A stretch of 6,250 bases of DNA. Origin: Candidatus Thalassarchaeaceae archaeon. GTDB taxonomy: Archaea; Thermoplasmatota; Poseidoniia; Poseidoniales; Thalassarchaeaceae. The stretch is from contig JASLKO010000053.1 in NCBI GenBank assembly GCA_030747475.1, forward strand, positions 1-6,250. The letters run 5' to 3'. Below the pieces are notes generated by a model that saw nothing but the letters and a program-made list of their open reading frames with translations, was not told where the DNA came from and searched no databases. Shown here piece after piece: positions 1-6,249 of this stretch; position 1 is the first letter of the stretch; every line of letters begins with the position of its first letter. A program made the translations under genes and the position numbers.

Positions 1-267
1 CTCACAATTGAAGACATTGATCGATGGGAAATCAACGAAGCCTTTGCGGGTCAAGCAGTGGCTTGTGTCAAAGACCTCGAGTTAGATGTCGAAAAAGTCA
101 ACGTCAACGGTGGCGCTGTTGGACTTGGACACCCCTTGGCAGCCACAGGCACACGACTTGTGCTGACACTTGCACATGAATTGAAGCGATGCGGTGGAAC
201 GTACGGAGTGGCCACAGCATGTATTGGCGGTGGACAAGGCATTGCCATGATTATCGAGGCACTCTGA
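1..267 (+). CDS. Thiolase (acetyl-CoA C-acyltransferase), C-terminal 88 residues, 5' truncated by the window edge
   Basis: The reading frame is open from base 1 to a TGA at 265-267, so the N-terminal three quarters of the gene lie outside the window. The visible part carries the hallmarks of the thiolase C-terminal domain: NEAFA (residues 12-16), the GGAVGLGHPLAATGTR block (37-52) whose His44 is the catalytic histidine, and CIGGGQG (74-80) whose Cys74 is the second catalytic cysteine acting as general acid/base. The nucleophilic cysteine of the N-terminal domain is not visible. The family either condenses two acyl-CoAs or cleaves 3-ketoacyl-CoA in beta-oxidation; the fragment cannot separate a biosynthetic acetoacetyl-CoA thiolase from a degradative 3-ketoacyl-CoA thiolase. 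The type is the conventional bacterial/mitochondrial one rather than the SCP-x-like archaeal thiolase. It is followed on the same strand, 9 bp later, by the TauE/SafE gene, so the two may share a transcript although no functional link is obvious. Confidence 0.95.
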   Translation, partial: LTIEDIDRWEINEAFAGQAVACVKDLELDVEKVNVNGGAVGLGHPLAATGTRLVLTLAHELKRCGGTYGVATACIGGGQGIAMIIEAL

Positions 268-270
268 GGG
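266..270 (+). promoter_or_regulatory. Shine-Dalgarno GAGGG deciding the TTG start of the TauE/SafE gene
   Basis: GAGGG at 266-270 overlaps the thiolase TGA stop (265-267) and sits 6 nt upstream of TTG at 277. This good spacing is the main reason for preferring TTG277 over the in-frame ATG at 319, which would cut off the start of the first membrane segment. The overlap of stop and ribosome site suggests translational coupling. Confidence 0.6.
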
Positions 271-276
271 TTTCTC

Positions 277-1068
277 TTGGTCGCCTTGGAAACGTTGGGA
301 GTCATTGCCATACTTCTGATGGTTGTTGTTCTGTTTAGCCCCGTTGGATTGGGGGGCGGTTTACTCTATGTTCCAATTCTGCATTATCTCGGCGGTTTGC
401 CGTTTGACACTTCGATTCTCGGTTCCCTTGTGATGGTATTGTGTACGGCATGGGGCAGTGCGAATGCACATCGTGCCGAGAACCTGGTCGAAATGAAATG
501 TGTGAAATTGGCCGTCGTCACGGCATTGCCCGCTGCTGTATTCGGGGCTCTCACGAGCATTTGGATCATTGAACAAGTGAGTGATGTGACGGTCAAGGTG
601 ATTGCATTGTGCCTCACGTCCTGGGTCCTGTACCAAACCATCCGCAGAATGCGAAATGAATCAGAATCAATAGAGGGGGGGTTGCAACCTACGACCTATC
701 GAATCGGGACCGGTATCGGTGGTTTTGCTTGTGGCATGCTTGGAATTGGTGGCGGTGCGATCTATGTCACCATGAACCGTGGATGGGGTGGACTGGGCAT
801 TCGCCAAGCCGCAGGGACATCGTTTGCCATTGCATCAATGGTCGTTCCTGTTGCCATCGCCACGCATTCAATTGCTCGTGGATTTGGTGAATTGGCTGAT
901 GTAGACACGATTTTGTTGATTCTTACACCAATCCTCGCGCTATGCTTTGCTTATTTCGGTGGAAAGTATTCAGTCAAATATCTTCCAACAACCGCCATCA
1001 CCTGGGTATTCATTTCCATGGTCAGTATCAGCCTCATCAGATATCTGACAGACCTTATTTCGGCATGA
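277..1068 (+). CDS. TauE/SafE-family membrane permease, probable sulfite/sulfonate exporter
   Basis: A 263-residue very hydrophobic protein, normal in length for the TauE/SafE (former DUF81) family. It has the internal duplication typical of the family: a glycine-rich block in the first half (GLGGGLLYVP, residues 24-33) and a matching one in the second half (GMLGIGGGAIYV, 153-164, followed by QAAGTSFA at 177-184). I see about eight membrane segments, roughly at 7-22, 44-60, 76-96, 104-122, 143-163, 180-200, 210-228 and 240-258. A charged loop (about 123-141, RRMRNESESIEGG) separates the halves. Characterised relatives export sulfite, sulfoacetate or related anions; the substrate cannot be read from sequence, but the adjacent SoeA-like molybdoenzyme operon favours sulfite. 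The start is TTG, supported by a well-spaced GAGGG; ATG319 is the alternative. The 3' end overlaps the convergent molybdoenzyme gene by 14 bp. A run of seven G (675-681) lies in the inter-half loop. Confidence 0.88.
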   Translation: MVALETLGVIAILLMVVVLFSPVGLGGGLLYVPILHYLGGLPFDTSILGSLVMVLCTAWGSANAHRAENLVEMKCVKLAVVTALPAAVFGALTSIWIIEQVSDVTVKVIALCLTSWVLYQTIRRMRNESESIEGGLQPTTYRIGTGIGGFACGMLGIGGGAIYVTMNRGWGGLGIRQAAGTSFAIASMVVPVAIATHSIARGFGELADVDTILLILTPILALCFAYFGGKYSVKYLPTTAITWVFISMVSISLIRYLTDLISA

Positions 1069-3784
1069 ACCAGTGTTCCTTCTTTGGCGACAATGGCCGC
1101 TTCATCCACAATGGACGCCGCTCCCCCCGAGGGTGAGTTTCTTTCTCAAGCGCCATTTCATTCCACTTCTTGTAGTACGCAAACGATTTCTCAGTATCCA
1201 CTTCCACGTCCCCATACCGCTCATCAGGACCTGGTTTTGACAGGCGTACCTTTTGCAACCAACAGTGGGCGCCAGAGATTGGGTCCGGTTGAACCGCGTG
1301 TGTAATGTTCTGATGAACACCTCCATCCCTCCACCAGATTCGGTTTGTGTCAGGATCGTCTGACTCGAAGGGCTGCACGCCTGTCACGGTACGCATTCGC
1401 ATCTTGCCATCCCCTTGATCATCAATTTTCACCTCATTGGTCAAGAAGCGGTTGCCACGGTCTTGTTTACGCCTCCATCGACCGATGTGATGGCTACAAC
1501 CGACCACACCTGGTTTGATACTCTCCGTCACCCAAACCTTGTCGACAAACCATCCAATTTCCGTTTCAATTTTCAGAAGATCGCCTTCGTCAATTCCAAG
1601 CTTGGCGGCATCCTTAGGGTGAATCCAAATGGGGTTTCGATGTGCAATTTCAACCAACCATTTCGCATTTGCAGAACGGGAATGGATGTGTTGTGGCAAT
1701 CTGAAATTGGGCAACAGGCAATATTCATCCTCGCCCGTCAATCTAGAGGGGTGGACTTGGCTCTTGACTCTGAAATGAGGGATTGCATGCTCAGGGTATC
1801 CAAAATCAATCATGGTCTGAGAATAGAATTCCTGCTTGCCACTCGGTGTTGGCCAACCCTCTTCCTTGTGTTTCTCATAGGTCGCAGGTTCAATCATGAA
1901 TGCCCCATGTTTTCGCATGTAATCTAATTCAGTGACATCCTCTTCTTTGGCGGCTTTAGGCAATCCAGGAACACGCTCGAATAGATATTGATAATACTCA
2001 TCGATTGTGATTGATTCGCCCGGTCTATAGGGGGATTCAAAGTGCTTCTTGATGCCCATTTCACCATCAGGATCAATGCGAAGACTAAGTTCGTTCCAGA
2101 ACTCATCTTCTTCCCAAACTTCTCCTGGATTGATTTCGTAAGTGAATGTCACATCTTTGCCTTCACGACGTGCATACTCACGCAATACCGGCTGGCGGAA
2201 GGCGACCCACTTTCCTGAACTGGTCGCATAGGAATTGACGTCATGTCTCTCTGATGCATGGCCCATCGGCAGAACATAATCTGCAAAAAATGCGGTTTCA
2301 TTCCATGTCGGTGTAAGGGCGATGTGGCAACCGATGCTGTCCTTATTCTGCAACATCTCCATCCATGAGAATCCATCTGGATAGGTCCACACGGGATTGA
2401 AAACACGGGTGAAATAGACGTCCATGGTCCCTCGACCATCTTTGACCAAATGGGGCAGGATATGGCTCATCTCAAAGTGGGCCAACATGTATTCGGGAGG
2501 GAAATGCAACTCATTCCATCCATCTGGATCTGGTGGGACATCGAATAATTCTGGCTTGAATTTCGACCATGAATTTGGAGCTGTTCCTCCTTCTGTCCCA
2601 ACACTGCCCGTTAGGACATTGAGGAAATGTAGAGTACGACTGACCTGCCACCCACCGAGGTTTCCAATCGCAGCACTACGCCACACATGTGTGCACAATT
2701 TTGTACCTGAATTGGCCACCGCTTCGCCAGCCTCGATGACTTGTTCGACTGGAATTCGACACTCTTCGGCAGCATATTCAGGTGTGTACTCAGCATATTC
2801 ATCGAGTAATAATTCTAGGAATCTCTCGTAGGTGCATTCTTCATTCGAGTGGACGGCATTCATCCAATCCTGCCAATTGACTTGGTTCTCGACGAATTCT
2901 CGATTGACCAAACCCTTCTCCATAATCATCCGAGCCCAACAAAGGAACAGTACTGGCTCAGAGCCCGGCCAAGTGGGCAACCAATGGTCAGCCATGGCCG
3001 CGGTATTGGAAAGACGAGGGTCGATGACAATCAGTTTGGCTCCATCCATCATGCCTTCGAGGATTCTCTGTGCATGTGGATTGAAGTAATGGCCAGTTTC
3101 CAAATGCGAAGATGAGAGTAAGATGACCTTGGCATTGGCATGATCAGGTGAAGGACGATCGTGCTGATGCCACAATGCGTACCCTGTTCGGGCACCTGCA
3201 CTACAAATATTGGTGTGAGAATTGTGTCCATCTACACCCCATGCTTTCAGCACACGATTGGTATACCCCTCATGTCCGGGCCGACCGACATGGTAGACAA
3301 CTCGATCTTTGGCACCCGTTTTCAAAGATGTACGGATCTTTTCTGCAATCTCATCAAGAGCTTGACTCCAAGAAATCTGTTCCCAACCTCCTTCACCGCG
3401 CTCTCCAACACGTTTCATTGGATGTAGGATACGTTCAGTGTCCTGAATTTGATTGATGGTCGCAGGCCCCTTGGCACAATTGCGACCCCTGGACCCAGGG
3501 TGGTGAGGATTGCCTTCGAATTTCTGAACCTCGCCAGATTCCTTGTCGACATAAGCGAGTAATCCACAGGCTGATTCGCAGTTGAAACATGTTGTCGGCA
3601 CCAAACTGTAGCGCTTCTCAACCTGCTTCGGCCATGCCTGGGCATCAAGTTCGACATGGTCGTGCCAATCATCAGGGGAAGGGAATTTTCGAAGTGAAGT
3701 TCCACTGCTCATTGAATTCTTTCGATCCAAGTTGGGAATGATACGTAGACCCTGCGCGATTTTTTCAATCAGTGAACGAGCCAT
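1055..3784 (-). CDS. Molybdopterin oxidoreductase catalytic subunit (DMSO reductase superfamily), SoeA-like, probable cytoplasmic sulfite dehydrogenase
   Basis: A 909-residue protein with the full domain order of a bis-molybdopterin enzyme. An N-terminal [4Fe-4S] motif CxxCxxxCx29C uses Cys66, Cys69, Cys73 and Cys103 and is followed by the usual KGP. The central molybdopterin domain has NICSAG (192-197), where Cys194 is at the expected Mo-ligand position, as well as VIDPRLSNTA (253-262), WLPTWPGSEP (268-277) and LTGSVGTEGG (391-400). The C-terminal cofactor-binding domain starts near 687 (LLPNFRLPQHIHSR, GDLLKIETEIG, SHHIGRW). Residues 771-909 form a long tail ending in RRPLWMKRP. There is no twin-arginine signal or N-terminal hydrophobic stretch, so it should act in the cytoplasm. 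Overall pattern and location fit SoeA, which oxidises sulfite to sulfate and passes electrons to Fe-S and membrane subunits; PsrA/PhsA/TtrA-type chemistry remains possible. The start ATG3784 has a strong ribosome site; Met25 is an alternative. The partner fusion is immediately upstream. No dedicated TorD-like chaperone is in view. Confidence 0.85.
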   Translation of the reverse strand: MARSLIEKIAQGLRIIPNLDRKNSMSSGTSLRKFPSPDDWHDHVELDAQAWPKQVEKRYSLVPTTCFNCESACGLLAYVDKESGEVQKFEGNPHHPGSRGRNCAKGPATINQIQDTERILHPMKRVGERGEGGWEQISWSQALDEIAEKIRTSLKTGAKDRVVYHVGRPGHEGYTNRVLKAWGVDGHNSHTNICSAGARTGYALWHQHDRPSPDHANAKVILLSSSHLETGHYFNPHAQRILEGMMDGAKLIVIDPRLSNTAAMADHWLPTWPGSEPVLFLCWARMIMEKGLVNREFVENQVNWQDWMNAVHSNEECTYERFLELLLDEYAEYTPEYAAEECRIPVEQVIEAGEAVANSGTKLCTHVWRSAAIGNLGGWQVSRTLHFLNVLTGSVGTEGGTAPNSWSKFKPELFDVPPDPDGWNELHFPPEYMLAHFEMSHILPHLVKDGRGTMDVYFTRVFNPVWTYPDGFSWMEMLQNKDSIGCHIALTPTWNETAFFADYVLPMGHASERHDVNSYATSSGKWVAFRQPVLREYARREGKDVTFTYEINPGEVWEEDEFWNELSLRIDPDGEMGIKKHFESPYRPGESITIDEYYQYLFERVPGLPKAAKEEDVTELDYMRKHGAFMIEPATYEKHKEEGWPTPSGKQEFYSQTMIDFGYPEHAIPHFRVKSQVHPSRLTGEDEYCLLPNFRLPQHIHSRSANAKWLVEIAHRNPIWIHPKDAAKLGIDEGDLLKIETEIGWFVDKVWVTESIKPGVVGCSHHIGRWRRKQDRGNRFLTNEVKIDDQGDGKMRMRTVTGVQPFESDDPDTNRIWWRDGGVHQNITHAVQPDPISGAHCWLQKVRLSKPGPDERYGDVEVDTEKSFAYYKKWNEMALEKETHPRGERRPLWMKRPLSPKKEHWFMPK

Positions 3785-3803
3785 ACATCATCACCTCACA
3801 ACA
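3781..3803 (-). repeat. Gene-junction repeat copy A (stop/SD/start of the molybdoenzyme gene)
   Basis: The 23 bases here match the 21 bases at 5271-5291 except for a 2-base insertion between SD and ATG and one substitution in the SD. Both span the end of the upstream gene, its TGA stop, the ribosome site and the ATGG of the next gene. Confidence 0.55.
3791..3798 (-). promoter_or_regulatory. Strong Shine-Dalgarno TGAGGTGA for the molybdoenzyme gene, overlapping the upstream stop
   Basis: On the - strand TGAGGTGA (3798 to 3791) lies 6 nt before ATG3784 and contains the TGA stop of the upstream Fe-S/anchor gene. It is an excellent match to the anti-SD sequence at the 3' end of 16S rRNA in both bacteria and archaea, so it fixes the start but does not tell the domain of life. 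Stop/SD overlap points to coupled translation of the two subunits. Confidence 0.75.
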
Positions 3804-5274
3804 ATGGCTGCATTTGCGCCTCACGCAGGCCCTGACGGATGTGCAGGAATCCGTAATTCACGACCCCGATTAGAATGGCAACCGGCAACAGTGTAGAGAT
3901 CAAATCTTGTGAACCCAGTTGACCCGACATTGCCGTTTCAACAAACAACACAAGCAGAGGGACACACAAGATTGTGATGAATCCGAAGAACGCCATTTCA
4001 AGCAATCCGATTGCCAGAATCTTAGCGTTGGTTCGTTCGGCCCAAAGCGACCGACCCTTCGCCTGTTTGAGCAACCATCCGGTGTACGTTCCAGTGAGTA
4101 TAGCCAGAATCAACCCAATGCCACCTAACAACGGATGTAGCGAGGCGTCGAGCCCCAAGAGAACGATGGCGATGTGTGCAGACAATACTGCCCCAAATCC
4201 AGTGATGTAGTAAGCGCCTATGACAAGCCACGATGACCAATTTGGTCGCAACAACACATAGAGGAATCGATCTGGGCGGTCCAGGTCTTTGACCAGAAGA
4301 ATACCTGTGATGCCCAACAGTACCAATCCGGTGGCGGCTACGGCTTCGATACCGATCATCAAATGCCAATCAGGGAATAGGAAAAGGGTCAACCAATACA
4401 ACGCATACAATCCACTCGCTGCTGCCTTTGTGGCAATGTAAGCTGCGACTTCTGTATCCCAAAGAATCCCTTTGCTCGGCTGGTCATATGCACGAACAGC
4501 TTTGGGTGAATCTTCATCCAACTTGGCCATCACATCACGAATGATGGCTTGGTCTCTGGGATTGGCCGCTTTGGCTTTCTTTTCCAAAGCGAGCTGGACA
4601 AGCATGGAGGGTGTGTCGGCCTCAGCCAATCTAGAATCCGCATACTTGGCGAAATGGCCTACACCATGCGCTTGGTCGGTCCACATGCCGATTCCAGTTA
4701 CGGCACTTGCATTCGGGTCAAGCATGGCATCACTGGTCTCAACATAGTAGACATTGGGCTTGGTTCCAGCCTCAGCTTTTCGCACCTTGACATCATTCTC
4801 AGCAATGTGCAATGCAATTGCGGAATTTGGATCATCCAAATCTCCACTGATGATGGATTCGGTGGGACAAACAATCACGCATGCTGGTTCATATGAATGC
4901 TCAACACGATGAGCGCAATAGTTGCATTTGGCGGCAGTGCCTTCGTTTGGATCGATATACAATGCATCGTAAGGACATGCTTGCATGCATGACTTACAGC
5001 CAATACAGCGATCATTGTCAAAGTCAACAATGCCATCATCACGAGTGAATAATGCGTATGTTGGACAGATGGTTGTGCAAGGAGCATCCTCACAATGGTT
5101 GCACCGATGGACGCTGAATTCTCGTGAGGAATTAGGGTACGTTCCAGTCTCGATATATTTGACATGGGTTCGATTCACACCGATGGGAACATCATGTTCA
5201 GACTTGCAGGCCACGGTACAAGCGTGGCACCCAATACAGGTGCGATTGTCGATTACGAAGCCATAGTTGACCAT
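3796..5274 (-). CDS. Fused electron-transfer and membrane subunit: four-cluster [4Fe-4S] ferredoxin domain plus NrfD/PsrC-type anchor (SoeB-SoeC-like fusion)
   Basis: A 492-residue protein. Residues 1-140 are a DmsB/PsrB/SoeB-type ferredoxin domain with sixteen cysteines in four groups: 13/16/19/23, 58/61/66/70, 90/93/96/100 and 117/120/132/136, enough for four [4Fe-4S] clusters. Residues about 141-274 form a soluble, charged linker. Residues about 275-478 contain six likely membrane helices (near 276-300, 303-327, 346-374, 381-402, 418-445, 458-476) with NrfD/PsrC signatures: DLDRPDRFLYVLLRPNWSSW (330-349), and TGTYTGWLL (394-402) followed by KGRSLW. Basic residues cluster in the loops at 329-345 and 403-418 and in the C-terminal tail, giving an N-in/C-in topology with the Fe-S domain in the cytoplasm. 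It should carry electrons between the downstream molybdoprotein and the quinone pool. In SoeABC and PsrABC these roles belong to two proteins; the anchor here also looks short against the usual eight or more helices. The start ATG5274 fits the family N-terminus (YGFVIDNRTCIGC). Confidence 0.9.
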   Translation of the reverse strand: MVNYGFVIDNRTCIGCHACTVACKSEHDVPIGVNRTHVKYIETGTYPNSSREFSVHRCNHCEDAPCTTICPTYALFTRDDGIVDFDNDRCIGCKSCMQACPYDALYIDPNEGTAAKCNYCAHRVEHSYEPACVIVCPTESIISGDLDDPNSAIALHIAENDVKVRKAEAGTKPNVYYVETSDAMLDPNASAVTGIGMWTDQAHGVGHFAKYADSRLAEADTPSMLVQLALEKKAKAANPRDQAIIRDVMAKLDEDSPKAVRAYDQPSKGILWDTEVAAYIATKAAASGLYALYWLTLFLFPDWHLMIGIEAVAATGLVLLGITGILLVKDLDRPDRFLYVLLRPNWSSWLVIGAYYITGFGAVLSAHIAIVLLGLDASLHPLLGGIGLILAILTGTYTGWLLKQAKGRSLWAERTNAKILAIGLLEMAFFGFITILCVPLLVLFVETAMSGQLGSQDLISTLLPVAILIGVVNYGFLHIRQGLREAQMQPLL

Positions 5275-5291
5275 ACAATCACTTCACAACA
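5271..5291 (-). repeat. Gene-junction repeat copy B (stop/SD/start of the Fe-S/anchor fusion gene)
   Basis: Partner of the repeat at 3781-3803. It joins the Asp-box gene to the fusion gene in the same way that copy A joins the fusion gene to the molybdoenzyme gene. Confidence 0.55.
5279..5286 (-). promoter_or_regulatory. Shine-Dalgarno-like TGAAGTGA for the Fe-S/anchor fusion gene, overlapping the upstream stop
   Basis: On the - strand TGAAGTGA (5286 to 5279) lies 4 nt before ATG5274 and contains the TGA stop of the Asp-box gene. It is one base away from the strong site used by the molybdoenzyme gene, with closer spacing, so initiation may depend on ribosomes finishing the upstream gene. Confidence 0.55.
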
Positions 5292-6249
5292 GCAGTGTTG
5301 AATTTCCTCCAGCAGGTAAACTTTCGAGGATTGTAATTTCATCACCAAACAAACTAGGTCCGGTCGTCCAGGTTCCAATAATGGCCTCTTCATTGTTGAC
5401 ATTGTGTGCTAGAGCGACCCAGGGTCGACCTTGATCGTCAATTTCGATATCGATGAAATCACCGAATCCACCACAACGCACATCACCACAGTCATCAGTC
5501 ATGTCGAGCATGTCCCCGAAATCATTGACCATTGTCGTTGTAATCAGCGGGTAGGTTGCATTGGCATCGGTAATGGCTCCAAGGAACCCACCCCAGCCAC
5601 CACCATCGGAGAATTCACCAATGTAAGAAAAGGCAACACGGCCATCTGCACCGGCATGGATGGTGGGGAATCCTGTTTCTTCAAGACCTGGAGCTGCAAC
5701 CATAATCGGTTCTCGCCAAGTATCTCCGTGATCGGTGGACCAACTGACCCATGGCATCATGCCGTCACCAATCCACATCCCATACAAATTGCCGGCTGCA
5801 TCGGTTGCGGTCGCCACTTCGTGGCTGTGCCAACCTTGTTGCATTCCCACCTCTGTGGTGATGGTGTGCTCAGACCAAGTGTAGCCGCCATCATCACTGG
5901 CATACACAGCAGGACCTTCGCAAGAGGGATTTCCACGATAGACCCAACCATCGATTGAACCGACAACATGGCCGTGTAAGCCACTGCACTGCGTGGTCAA
6001 CGGTGAACCAGGTACCTGTAAATCCCAAGTGTGGCCACCGTCCAGAGAACGTGAACACTGAGGCCCAGCGATTGATGTTCCAGTATTGATGCAATACACA
6101 TAGATTGTATCATATGAACCGATACCATTGACATCCACTGTCGAGGCAATGCTTTGATGATCTTGTGGTGTATAGTAACCGTATGCGGTGAATGGAGGGC
6201 TCCAACTGTCACCACCATCATCAGAATACTCCACCCACATCGAGGTTAG
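5284..6249 (-). CDS. Asp-box (BNR repeat) sialidase-like beta-propeller protein, C-terminal 321 residues, 5' truncated by the window edge
   Basis: The frame stays open through the right edge; the codons before Met at 6240 read Leu-Thr-Ser with no stop, and that Met sits inside an ongoing repeat, so it is not the real start. Counting from that Met, four Asp-boxes of the SxDxGxTW type are visible: SDDGGDSW (6-13), SLDGGHTW (65-72), SDDGGYTW (115-122) and STDHGDTW (168-175). These mark the blades of a sialidase-type propeller. Cysteines at 50, 62, 85, 107, 251 and 256 and a strongly acidic composition suggest an extracellular, disulfide-bearing protein, though any signal peptide is outside the window. 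I cannot see the arginine triad or the catalytic tyrosine/glutamate arrangement of a true sialidase, so enzyme activity should not be assumed; many such proteins are binding or structural propellers. The C-terminus (ESLPAGGNSTLLL) has no obvious anchor or sorting signal. The gene ends 9 bp before the Fe-S/anchor fusion, in the same direction. Confidence 0.85.
   Translation of the reverse strand, partial: LTSMWVEYSDDGGDSWSPPFTAYGYYTPQDHQSIASTVDVNGIGSYDTIYVYCINTGTSIAGPQCSRSLDGGHTWDLQVPGSPLTTQCSGLHGHVVGSIDGWVYRGNPSCEGPAVYASDDGGYTWSEHTITTEVGMQQGWHSHEVATATDAAGNLYGMWIGDGMMPWVSWSTDHGDTWREPIMVAAPGLEETGFPTIHAGADGRVAFSYIGEFSDGGGWGGFLGAITDANATYPLITTTMVNDFGDMLDMTDDCGDVRCGGFGDFIDIEIDDQGRPWVALAHNVNNEEAIIGTWTTGPSLFGDEITILESLPAGGNSTLLL
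5716..5739 (-). repeat. Asp-box 4 (STDHGDTW)
   Basis: Fourth Asp-box, 53 residues after the third. The spacing of 50-59 residues is what one expects for one motif per propeller blade. No further clear copy follows in the last 143 residues. Confidence 0.8.
5875..5898 (-). repeat. Asp-box 3 (SDDGGYTW)
   Basis: Third Asp-box, a perfect match, 50 residues after the second. Confidence 0.85.
6025..6048 (-). repeat. Asp-box 2 (SLDGGHTW)
   Basis: Second Asp-box, a perfect SxDxGxTW match, 59 residues after the first. Confidence 0.85.
6202..6225 (-). repeat. Asp-box 1 (SDDGGDSW)
   Basis: First visible SxDxGxTW-type beta-hairpin motif of the propeller protein, next to the window edge; Ser replaces the usual Thr before the Trp. 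Confidence 0.8.

Noticed and set aside
319..321. ATG as alternative start of the permease
   Set aside because: It has no ribosome site at a proper distance and would remove part of the first membrane segment, while TTG277 has GAGGG 6 nt upstream.
1055..1140. Rho-independent terminator between the convergent genes
   Set aside because: There is no intergenic space, and I found no stable inverted repeat followed by a T-run on either strand.
1415..1927. 170-codon open frame on the + strand
   Set aside because: It lies wholly antisense to the molybdoenzyme gene, whose protein shows clear motifs through this region; the translated product has no recognisable domain and no ribosome site.
4022..4369. 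115-codon open frame on the - strand inside the anchor domain
   Set aside because: It is a frame-shifted shadow of the membrane domain, rich in Arg and His and with no membrane segments, and the true frame has NrfD motifs and positive-inside topology.
5431..5958. 175-codon open frame on the + strand, rich in Thr, Ile, Gly and His
   Set aside because: It is the mirror of the Asp-box gene, and its composition follows from the antisense of Asp/Gly/Thr-rich repeats. No start signal or domain is visible.
6238..6240. ATG as the real start of the Asp-box protein
   Set aside because: The frame continues upstream to the edge without a stop, no signal peptide follows, and an Asp-box begins only five residues later, so the protein is truncated by the window.
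5284..6249. Calling the Asp-box protein an active sialidase
   Set aside because: Asp-boxes are structural and occur in many non-enzymatic propellers; the catalytic arginine triad and nucleophile cannot be located in the visible part.
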